Positions 43,361 through 50,685 of a stretch of DNA of 52,476 bases are shown here, in pieces; within the stretch, counting starts at the first letter, position 1, and every line of letters begins with the position of its first letter. The notes below the pieces were generated by a model. It made no database searches. It was not told the origin of the DNA and was given only the letters and a program-made list of their open reading frames with translations. The position numbers and the translations under genes were made by a program. Source of the stretch: Candidatus Poribacteria bacterium (lineage in GTDB: Bacteria; Poribacteria; WGA-4E; WGA-3G); assembly GCA_022826805.1 (NCBI GenBank), contig JAJDUH010000014.1, positions 1 through 52,476 of the forward strand, given 5' to 3'.

Positions 43361-43369
43361 TGGTATAAT
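43361..43369 (+). promoter_or_regulatory. Extended -10 promoter of the SDR gene
   Basis: TGGTATAAT, a perfect extended -10 element (TG-N-TATAAT). No good -35 box is present, as is usual for such promoters. 43 bases to the start codon at 43413. Confidence 0.75.
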
Positions 43370-43412
43370 AGTTGATAGTCTCTAAGAATCATAAGGAGAA
43401 GGGATTTTTATT

Positions 43413-44252
43413 ATGAGATTGGAAGGAAAAGTTGCGATTGTTGCGGGTGCTGCTTGGGGTGGTATTGGCGCGGCGACTGCTTATAGGTTTGCTTGTGAAG
43501 GTGCAAAAGTGGTCGTCAACACACGTCGCCGAGAAGAAAAACTCGCAGAAACCGTCCATCGCATTCAAGATGCCGGTGGAGAAGCTGTCGCAGTTATGGG
43601 TGACGTTGCCGATGAAACGACTTGGCAAAAGCTCGTCGGAACTGCTTTGTCAAATTACGGTAAAATAACAACGCTTGTTCATAACGCAGCACACTCTTAT
43701 ACAAAAAAAGCCATTGAATTCACACGCGAAGAATGGAATGAAAGTCTCGGCGTGACGCTCGGCGGTCCGTGGCTCGGTGCGAAATATTGTATCCCTGAAA
43801 TGATTCGTAATGGCGGCGGTGCCTTAGTATTTATTTCTACGGTTAACGCAACGATTACAAATCCAGGATTTGGGCTTTATGGTGCCGGAAAAGGCGGCTT
43901 AAATGCATTGACGCGGAGTATCGCACTTGACTACGGCAGGGAAGGCATTCGTGCCAATGCCATTGCCCCCGGACAGATTGTCGGGGAACGCGGCGAAGTT
44001 TCTCTCGCAGAGGATGCCTTAGAAGAACAAGCTTCTCGTGATTGTTATCCGGTCGGACGCTACGGGAAACCTGAAGATATTGCTAACGCTGCACTTTTCT
44101 TGGCATCGGACGAGGCTGACTTTGTTACCGGTATCGTGTTAACTGCGGACGGTGGCTTGACGCTTCAATCGCCAGAGGCACTTGTGCGCCCATCTTTTCG
44201 TCTCCGCTGGAGAGACGATATTCTCGTCCCTCAGTCAAAAAAGGATGTATAA
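43413..44252 (+). CDS. Short-chain dehydrogenase/reductase
   Basis: 279 residues, ATG after AAGGAGAAGG. Cofactor motif VAIVAGAAWGGIGAATA (variant of TGxxxGxG), NNAG-equivalent VHNAAH, catalytic Ser in FISTVN, Tyr and Lys in YGAGKGG, and PGQIVGERGEV followed by the usual DGGLTL near the end. A C-terminal extension of about 25 residues follows the SDR core. NAD(P)-dependent; substrate unknown. Divergent from the hypothetical/PhyH pair. Confidence 0.93.
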   Translation: MRLEGKVAIVAGAAWGGIGAATAYRFACEGAKVVVNTRRREEKLAETVHRIQDAGGEAVAVMGDVADETTWQKLVGTALSNYGKITTLVHNAAHSYTKKAIEFTREEWNESLGVTLGGPWLGAKYCIPEMIRNGGGALVFISTVNATITNPGFGLYGAGKGGLNALTRSIALDYGREGIRANAIAPGQIVGERGEVSLAEDALEEQASRDCYPVGRYGKPEDIANAALFLASDEADFVTGIVLTADGGLTLQSPEALVRPSFRLRWRDDILVPQSKKDV

Positions 44253-44445
44253 CAAACTTCAGACGCTGATGCCCTTTAAATGTTTTCAATTTGACGGATT
44301 TGAGGTTTCGTGATACGTTTAACACAGAAACGATGCTCCAAATTTCAGCAGGCACGTTCTGTAAATCTATCTCTTTGCAAAGAATGCGTTTTACAAATCT
44401 TACCTGTAAAGGCAAAGAACGCTCGTAAGTCTTGAGGACAGAAAA

Positions 44446-45141
44446 ATGTGTGGACGATTTACCCTCGCAAGCGACCCCGAAATGTTGCAGCAAGTTTTCT
44501 TTGACTTTGAGGTGCCGATGAACTTGTCTCCTCGCTACAACATTTCACCAACACAAGATGTAGCATCTGTCCCCAACACCCGTGAGAAGCAGGTGGAATT
44601 TTTTCATTGGGGACTTATTCCATCTTGGGCGAAAGACCCTAAGATTGGAAATCGGATGATTAATGCCCGTTCGGAGACTCTTGCGGAGAAACCGTCCTTC
44701 CGCAATGCCTATAAACGTAGAAGGTGTCTCGTCTTAGCGGACGGCTATTATGAATGGCAACAGATTCCTGGCAATAGAGTCAAACAGCCTGTGTACATCC
44801 GTCTCAAATCACAAAAACCTTTCGCGGTGGCAGGATTATGGGAGGTATGGCAGTCAAAGGATATGGATGAACCTCTGAAATCTTGTACTATTATTACATG
44901 TCCACCGAATGCCTTGCTGGAGGAAATTCACCACAGGATGCCCGTCATCTTGCCAGCTGACGCTTATGCCCAGTGGCTCTCTCCGGATGAACAGCCAGTA
45001 GATGCCCTTCAACCGCTCCTTATTCCTTACCCCGGTGAAGAGATGGAGGCGTATCCAGTATCGCGGTTTGTCAATCGTCCTATGAATGATTCTCCAGAAT
45101 GTATTGCCCCACTTGGAACTAATGATCCTCGTCTATTTTAG
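44446..45141 (+). CDS. SRAP-domain protein (YedK/HMCES-like)
   Basis: 231 residues starting MCGRFTLASDPE. Cys2 becomes the new N-terminus and forms a thiazolidine cross-link with abasic sites in single-stranded DNA. Other active residues are visible: NISPTQ, the MINARSETLAEKPSFRNA segment, the Glu in LADGYYEW and the His in IHHRMPVIL. Length is normal for a bacterial SRAP protein. It protects abasic sites during replication. It stands alone here, and the next gene's start is 77 bases downstream of its stop. Confidence 0.95.
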   Translation: MCGRFTLASDPEMLQQVFFDFEVPMNLSPRYNISPTQDVASVPNTREKQVEFFHWGLIPSWAKDPKIGNRMINARSETLAEKPSFRNAYKRRRCLVLADGYYEWQQIPGNRVKQPVYIRLKSQKPFAVAGLWEVWQSKDMDEPLKSCTIITCPPNALLEEIHHRMPVILPADAYAQWLSPDEQPVDALQPLLIPYPGEEMEAYPVSRFVNRPMNDSPECIAPLGTNDPRLF

Positions 45142-45217
45142 ATTTTTACGATACGTTGTAACCAAGGGATTGGGAAACCGTCAAACAATTGAACACTACA
45201 AAAATGGGAAAAGAATT

Positions 45218-46204
45218 ATGTCAAAACCGAGCAAAGATCAGATGCTCTTTATGTATCGCAAAATGGTAGAGATTCGTCAATTTGAAGAAGCCGCTGGAAC
45301 GCTTTATCAAAGCGGTCAGCTCCCCGGTTTCCTCCACCTCTATATTGGCGAAGAAGCCACCGCAGTTGGTGTTTGCGCACACCTGCAAGACGATGATTAT
45401 ATCACGAGTACGCATCGTGGTCACGGTCATCTCATTGCCAAGGGTGGTAAACGTGATCGGATGATGGCAGAATTGTTCGCTCGTACGACCGGCTACTGTA
45501 AAGGTAAAGGTGGTTCGATGCACATCGCCGATAAAGATACCGGCATTTTGGGTGCCAACGGCGTCGTCGGTGCCGGTATTCCACTCGCAGCGGGCGCTGG
45601 GCTTTCCGCCACACTCCGCGGCACAAAGCAGGTTGCAGTATCTTTCTTTGGCGATGGCGCCACGAACCAAGGCGTCTTCCATGAAACGCTTAACCTCGCC
45701 GCCGTATGGGATCTACCAGTCATTTTCGTCTGCGAAAACAACCGATTTGGCATGGGCACACCACAACGCGACCATCAGCGTGTAGAAGATATCGCTGCCG
45801 TCCGCGCGCCTGCCTACGATATGCCCGGTGTCACGGTTGACGGGAACGATGTCCTCAAGGTTTATGCCGCAGCAGACGAAGCTGTTAGACGTGCACGTGA
45901 TGGTGGCGGACCGACGCTCCTTAACTGTGATACCTATAGATTTCGAGGGCATCATATCGGTGATCCAGGAACTTCTTACCGCGACCGCGAAGAGGTTCAA
46001 GAGCAAGAACGGCAACGCGATCCGATTCGGAGACTCGCCCAAGTCCTCATCGAAGAAGAGGGTGTAAGCCAAGAAGAACTCTCGGCACTTGAAGAAAAAC
46101 TTTCAAATGAACTTGACGAGGCACTTGAGTTTGCCAAGAACAGTCCCGAACCGCTTCCTGAAGATGCGTTAAACGATCTCTATGCTGGTTCCATTCAGCC
46201 CTGA
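45218..46204 (+). CDS. pdhA: Thiamine pyrophosphate-dependent dehydrogenase E1 component, alpha subunit
   Basis: 328 residues from ATG 45218, with GGGAA about 10 bases before it; an upstream in-frame ATG overlaps the SRAP gene. YRKMVEIRQFEEA, THRGHGHLIAKGG, GCKGKGG-like YCKGKGGSMHIADK, and the thiamine motif GDGATNQG...NLAAVWDLPVIFVCENN are complete. RFRGHHIGDPGTSYR is the phosphorylation-loop region. It is the alpha half of E1 of pyruvate or acetoin dehydrogenase. The beta subunit, E2 and E3 genes are not adjacent: the next gene is an unrelated membrane protein behind a terminator. Confidence 0.92.
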   Translation: MSKPSKDQMLFMYRKMVEIRQFEEAAGTLYQSGQLPGFLHLYIGEEATAVGVCAHLQDDDYITSTHRGHGHLIAKGGKRDRMMAELFARTTGYCKGKGGSMHIADKDTGILGANGVVGAGIPLAAGAGLSATLRGTKQVAVSFFGDGATNQGVFHETLNLAAVWDLPVIFVCENNRFGMGTPQRDHQRVEDIAAVRAPAYDMPGVTVDGNDVLKVYAAADEAVRRARDGGGPTLLNCDTYRFRGHHIGDPGTSYRDREEVQEQERQRDPIRRLAQVLIEEEGVSQEELSALEEKLSNELDEALEFAKNSPEPLPEDALNDLYAGSIQP

Positions 46205-46238
46205 TTATAGCAAAACCTATAAGAGACTCATATCTGTT

Positions 46239-46265
46239 GGCGAGGTTTGCAACCTCGCCTTTTTT
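46239..46265 (+). terminator. Rho-independent terminator after pdhA, built from a GGCGAGGTT repeat
   Basis: GGCGAGGTT (46239-46247), loop TGC, AACCTCGCC (46251-46259), then six T. The stem is the same dispersed palindrome seen at about 1048, 5602 and 14385. Confidence 0.92.
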
Positions 46266-46285
46266 GACCAAAACCTAAGGCACCC

Positions 46286-48217
46286 ATGAGAGAAGACGAT
46301 CGCCCAAAATCGCACGGTGTCACATGGAAATCTATTGCGATTACACTCGTGCTGATTCCGTTTAATTTCTACTGGATTATCGCGGGCGAAGTCGGACTCG
46401 TCGGTTATGCGCTGAACACGTATGCAGTCCCCTTTTACAACGTCATTTTCGTTGTCTTTGCTTTTACCCTCCTCAATTTCACCGTTCGCCGACGCTTATT
46501 CACCGACGCGGAACTCCTTACGATATACATTCTACTCAGCACAGCATGCGCTTTTCCATCTATTACACTGATGACAATCCTTGTCACAACGGTTGGACAC
46601 GCCTTCTGGTTTGCAACCCCGGAAAACGAGTGGAAGCAGCTTTTCTGGGATTACCTTCCCAAATGGCTCCTTGTTGATGATCCAAAAGTGCTCGCAGGTT
46701 ACTATGTAGGTGAATCCAACCTTTCCACATTGGATATCATCGGTGCGTGGTTAGTGCCAACGCTATCTTGGGCGGGATTCATGACGGTTCTGGTGCTCGT
46801 GATGTTGTGCATCAACGTCATCCTGCGAAAACAGTGGGTAGAACGCGAACGTCTCGCTTATCCGATCACCCAAATCGCGTTTCACGTTACCCACAACACG
46901 AAATCACTGTTTTCACACCGTATCACATGGCTCGGTTTCGGGATTGCAGCATCCATTGCAATCCTCAACGGTTTCAGTTTTCTGTACCCGACACTCCCTA
47001 CTCTACCGATTAAGCGTATCGGTGGCTGGCGCGGGTTTGGGCATCTATTCACAGAAAAACCGTGGAACGCTATCGGCGGCATTAGCATGTCCTACTACCC
47101 CTTCGTCATAGGACTTGGGCTTCTAATGCCGTTAGATCTTTCGTTTTCCAGTTGGTTCTTCTTCATTTTCTACAAGGCACAGTTGGTACTGACGAGTGCT
47201 GTCGGACTCTCCAGCCTACCCGGATTTCCATACATTGATCGGCAGTGTTTCGGTGCCGCCATCGGAATTTTTATCTCCGTGTTAGTGTTAAACCTTCGCC
47301 ACCTTCGCGGTGTCCTTCGCATCGCGAGACACAGGACTGGTGAAGATGTCGATGAGCCAATCCCATATAGATTTGCGCTGTGGGGTATTGTTGGTGGACT
47401 CGCAATACTCTTTGTCTTCTCCAAACGCATCGGCATGTCGCTCTGGTTAATTCCATTGTTTTTCGCAATCTATTTTATCATTGTCTTGGTGTTAACGCGG
47501 ATGCGCGCCGAGCAAGGGTTTCCTGTGCATGCGATGGAAAACATGCCGAACCATCATATCCTCGTTGACGGTTTCGGCACACGGCTGTTAGGCACAAATA
47601 ACCTTGTTGCACTAACACTCTACCGTTGGTTTAATCGGAGTTACACAAGCAATCCAATGCCGCACCAGTTAGAAGGTTTCAAACTCTCGGAACGTTCAGG
47701 CATTGCGCCGAGGCGATTATTCTTCGCGTTATTAGGAATTTCAGCGTTCGCCGCTGTGATGGTATTCGGGGTCATCGCCTACATCTTTTATACTTATGGT
47801 GCTTTGAACATGAGCGGCGGCAGCGGTTGGGCAACGGGTTTCGGTGGACGCGTCTTCAACGGACTCCAACGCTGGCTCTATTATCCGACAGAACCAAATT
47901 TCTATGCTACCGGCGGTATTGTGTTTGGTTTACTCTTTTCGACCCTGCTGATGTTTATGCGGGCACGTTTCTTCTGGTGGCCCTTTCATCCGATCGGGTT
48001 TGTTGTTTCCAGCGACTGGGGTATGCGGTATCTGTGGAGTTGTATGTTGGTGAGTTCGATTATCAAGTGGAGTGTTTTGAAGATCGGCGGACCCCGGGCA
48101 TCGCAGCAGTTGGTGATGTTCGCAATTGGATTGATGTTAGGGGATTTTACGGTAGGTGGTATCTGGAGTCTTGTCAGTGTTGCGACGCAGCAACCGATGT
48201 ATAACTTTTGGCCCTAA
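46286..48217 (+). CDS. Large polytopic membrane protein of the DUF6785/DUF6784 type
   Basis: 643 residues with about 13 hydrophobic segments. Characteristic segments: ITLVLIPFNFYWIIAGEV, LLTIYILLSTACAFPS, RKQWVERERLAYPITQIAF (about residues 172-190), RMRAEQGFPVHAMENMPNHHILVDGFGT and WWPFHPIGFVVSSDWGMRY near the C-terminus. Distant likeness to oligopeptide transporters of the OPT type is suggested by the topology, but the transported substrate is unknown. Common in Poribacteria and Planctomycetes genomes as far as I know. It has a good start context only at the ATG and stands alone between a terminator and a gene remnant. Confidence 0.82.
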   Translation: MREDDRPKSHGVTWKSIAITLVLIPFNFYWIIAGEVGLVGYALNTYAVPFYNVIFVVFAFTLLNFTVRRRLFTDAELLTIYILLSTACAFPSITLMTILVTTVGHAFWFATPENEWKQLFWDYLPKWLLVDDPKVLAGYYVGESNLSTLDIIGAWLVPTLSWAGFMTVLVLVMLCINVILRKQWVERERLAYPITQIAFHVTHNTKSLFSHRITWLGFGIAASIAILNGFSFLYPTLPTLPIKRIGGWRGFGHLFTEKPWNAIGGISMSYYPFVIGLGLLMPLDLSFSSWFFFIFYKAQLVLTSAVGLSSLPGFPYIDRQCFGAAIGIFISVLVLNLRHLRGVLRIARHRTGEDVDEPIPYRFALWGIVGGLAILFVFSKRIGMSLWLIPLFFAIYFIIVLVLTRMRAEQGFPVHAMENMPNHHILVDGFGTRLLGTNNLVALTLYRWFNRSYTSNPMPHQLEGFKLSERSGIAPRRLFFALLGISAFAAVMVFGVIAYIFYTYGALNMSGGSGWATGFGGRVFNGLQRWLYYPTEPNFYATGGIVFGLLFSTLLMFMRARFFWWPFHPIGFVVSSDWGMRYLWSCMLVSSIIKWSVLKIGGPRASQQLVMFAIGLMLGDFTVGGIWSLVSVATQQPMYNFWP

Positions 48218-48254
48218 GGGAAGCAGGGGGCTCCTGACGCTATTGACCTAAGTC

Positions 48255-48285
48255 GAGCAGGACAAAGCATTAGTTTGTGCTGCTC
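48255..48285. repeat. Hairpin after the DUF6785-type gene
   Basis: GAGCAG (48255-48260) and ACAAA (48262-48266) pair with TTTGT (48274-48278) and CTGCTC (48280-48285), with one G-G mismatch and a 7-base loop. No T-run follows. Confidence 0.7.
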
Positions 48286-48350
48286 TAATCCTGCCAATCC
48301 CAAAATCCTGATTCAGAAAATCCCGGCATAACTCTCAATCAGAACGATAA

Positions 48351-49076
48351 ATAAAACATAACAAAAAGGCACATAACTTTCATAGTAACCACCCCAAAAG
48401 CACACAAATCGTTAAAAAAAGTAAAATCTTTCGCTATACTACTTGCCTTCTACTTATATGGTTACGGTTCACTTTTGTTTATCAGAGTCGAGATCCTCTG
48501 GCTTACTTCAATGAATTTGCTGGTGGTTCAAAGAATGGTTACAAGCACCTCGTTGACTCCAACTTGGATTGGGGTCAAGATCTGCCACTTTTGGCAGAGT
48601 ACCTTGAAGAACGAGAAAATCCAAGGATATGGCTGCAGTACTTTGGATCCCTTTCTTCCTCTGCCTATGGTATCAACTTTCGGTGGATCGTCACGCCTTA
48701 TAATCAACCTAAGTCAACCGATGTCCTGTTAGATTCCCTTTCTGGTGGACTCTATGTCGTAAGTCTAACGCATTTGTTTGGTGGGTATGTCCTTGAGACC
48801 CCGTCTCTCTATCCAAAGGATTCCGAGCGGTGGACTTCCTTACATCGCAAAGTCAGTTTATATAACAAAGGGCTGCTGCAACCAAAATCTGAGAACCTTT
48901 ACAAAACCACCTATGGGGCTTCTCCGACAAAGGAAGAACGCATCATGTTAAGAGGTTTTCAAGGAATAGCCTTGCTTAATCGCCTCAAACAAAGGGAACC
49001 AGACGATAGAATTGGCTATACTATGTTTGTTTATCAATTGACTGATGAGGAGATAGCAAATTTGATATTGCCTTAA
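48351..49076 (+). pseudogene. C-terminal remnant of a membrane glycosyltransferase (GT39/ArnT/PMT-like)
   Basis: A frame without stops runs from 48351 to the TAA at 49076, but there is no ATG or ribosome-binding site at its front; the first usable start (TTG at 48564) lies in the middle of a conserved motif. From about 48489 the translation reads RDPLAYFNEFAGGSKNG then HLVDSNLDWGQDLPLLAEYL, and later RIWLQYFGS. This YFNE-GG ... DSNLDWGQDL pattern is the conserved segment after the last membrane helix of GT39-type (dolichyl-phosphate mannosyltransferase-like) proteins. The N-terminal catalytic part (usually 400 or more residues) is missing. The preceding bases give one hydrophobic stretch (CLLLIWLRF). 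It is a decayed gene or a fragment left by rearrangement. Confidence 0.8.
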
Positions 49077-49263
49077 CCCGATTGAGCATCCGACTTACTG
49101 AATTTGCAGAGTTTAAACCTTTCAATTGACTTTTTCACTTTTTTTCCAGAAAAATGCATCTTTTTTTTTTAAAATCGCGTCATTATATAGTAAAGTGAAT
49201 TGGTAGGTGTCTTTTCACGATGTGTAAGCATATCTACTCAGGAAACATGGAAATTATATTAAG

Positions 49264-49280
49264 TACTCTCGGTGAGAGTA
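49264..49280 (+). promoter_or_regulatory. Hairpin just upstream of the sigma-clamp ribosome-binding site
   Basis: TACTCTC (49264-49270), loop GGT, GAGAGTA (49274-49280): seven perfect pairs. It ends 6 bases before the Shine-Dalgarno motif CTGGAG (49287-49292) and could tune translation. Confidence 0.65.
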
Positions 49281-49299
49281 GCCCTTCTGGAGATGTCTT

Positions 49300-50682
49300 A
49301 TGGTAACCGACGATATTACATTGATTCAACGCATCCTTTCAGGCGATGAGACTGCCTTTGCGAATCTACTTAGAAAGTACCAGAAGCAAGTTCATACGCG
49401 CGCCTACCGGAAAATTGGAGATTTCCATATCGCTGAAGATATCACGCAGGAAACTTTCCTGCAAGTTTATCAAAAATTGCGGACCCTAGAAGACCCGACG
49501 CGGTTTTCAAGATGGCTTTATGTGATTGTGGATCGCCTCTGTATAGCTTGGTACCGAAAAAACCAGTTACAGACCCAAGGGCAGGAAGAATTTGACAAAT
49601 CGGAAATAGAAACAGAAGCCTATTCCCGATTTGTTGCTATACAAAACGCTGAAATCTCTGCTGAGATGCAACGCTATTTGGTCGAGAAGCTGCTGGCAAG
49701 GTTGAAGGAAAGCAATCGAACAATCATTACACTTCACTACTCTGAAGGAATGACCTATAGAGAAATAAGTAACTTTTTAGGTGTATCAGAAGGTACAATT
49801 AAAAGTCGTATTCGCCGCGCACGACAACGGTTAAAGAAAGAGACACTAGACATCACAATTGAACAGGGGTATTACCTCCATAAACAATTGAACGGGGGTT
49901 TTGGAATGAAACTAACTTTTCAGAGAGACGACTTGTTGTACTCCTTACAAGCGATGCGGGATATTGCAAATGGGGAAAGGACTTCACCTATTATCTCAAA
50001 TGTCCTCATCCACGCCGAGGGGAGTACGATTGAATGCATGGCAACGGACATGGAAATCGGTATCAGAATGAAAGTTGAAGGGACGGTCAAGGAAAAGGGA
50101 TCCATCGTTGTCTCTGTTCAAAAATTGGAGAATATCGTTAAAGCGCTGCCCGCTGAAAAACCGATAGACTTGGTAACCACGAGAGACAACAGGGGTAAGT
50201 TCATTTTCGGGGATGGTGCTTATAAAACCTTTGAACTTGCCGATGATGAATTCCCACAACTTCCCTGCGTTGGGAGGGAAGCATTTACTATTACTGGGGA
50301 AGCTCTGCAGGCATTCCTCTATAAAACTGAATTTGCCGCGTCCCCAATAGAGGCTTTCGAGGAAACCAGCTGCTTTTTTCTAAATAGGCTCTATTTTAAC
50401 CCTGTTGAAGACAGAACAGAAGTCGTTGCAGCTGACGGAAAACAACTTGCTCTCGCATATTGTGATACGTATAAGTTGTTGTCTAAGGATAGCCATGGAT
50501 TCATTCTACCGCTCAAAATTGTCAGAGAAATTGATCGAACTTTTGCCAACTCCTCAGAGGTAAGGGTTTCACGGGTTGCGAATCAGATTCTCTTTGGGGA
50601 TGAACGTGCTACTTTGATGTTTTTGGTGGGAGGAAGGTATGTTTTAGAGAGCGAGTTAACGATTGGAAAATCCTCGAGATAG
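49300..50682 (+). CDS. Fusion of an ECF-type sigma factor with DNA polymerase III beta (sliding clamp) domains
   Basis: 460 residues in one frame, ATG after CTGGAG. Residues 1-180 are a sigma factor: region 2 (about 14-90, GDETAFANLLRKYQ, IAEDITQETFLQVYQKL, RFSRWLYVI) and region 4 (about 122-180, ITLHYSEGMTYREIS then GVSEGTIKSRIRRARQRLKK). After a linker (about 181-202), residues 203-455 are DnaN-like: MKLTFQRDDLLYSLQAM, SPIISNVLIHAEGSTIECMATDMEIGI-like pattern, GSIVVSVQKLENIVKALP, FELADDEFPQLP (end of clamp domain 1), then ITGEALQAFLYKTEFA and VVAADGKQLALAY of domain 2. Only about 258 clamp residues are present against about 370 in DnaN, which fits domains 1 and 2 without domain 3. An internal ATG (49906) at the junction is preceded by GGGGG, so a separate clamp product is possible. 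The ABC permease gene starts 3 bases after the stop. Confidence 0.88.
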   Translation: MVTDDITLIQRILSGDETAFANLLRKYQKQVHTRAYRKIGDFHIAEDITQETFLQVYQKLRTLEDPTRFSRWLYVIVDRLCIAWYRKNQLQTQGQEEFDKSEIETEAYSRFVAIQNAEISAEMQRYLVEKLLARLKESNRTIITLHYSEGMTYREISNFLGVSEGTIKSRIRRARQRLKKETLDITIEQGYYLHKQLNGGFGMKLTFQRDDLLYSLQAMRDIANGERTSPIISNVLIHAEGSTIECMATDMEIGIRMKVEGTVKEKGSIVVSVQKLENIVKALPAEKPIDLVTTRDNRGKFIFGDGAYKTFELADDEFPQLPCVGREAFTITGEALQAFLYKTEFAASPIEAFEETSCFFLNRLYFNPVEDRTEVVAADGKQLALAYCDTYKLLSKDSHGFILPLKIVREIDRTFANSSEVRVSRVANQILFGDERATLMFLVGGRYVLESELTIGKSSR

Positions 50683-50685
50683 TTT

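Noticed and set aside
48564..49076. Complete small protein starting at TTG 48564
   Set aside because: The start falls inside the conserved DSNLDWGQDL motif, and the same frame continues upstream with matching family residues. A truncated gene is the better reading.
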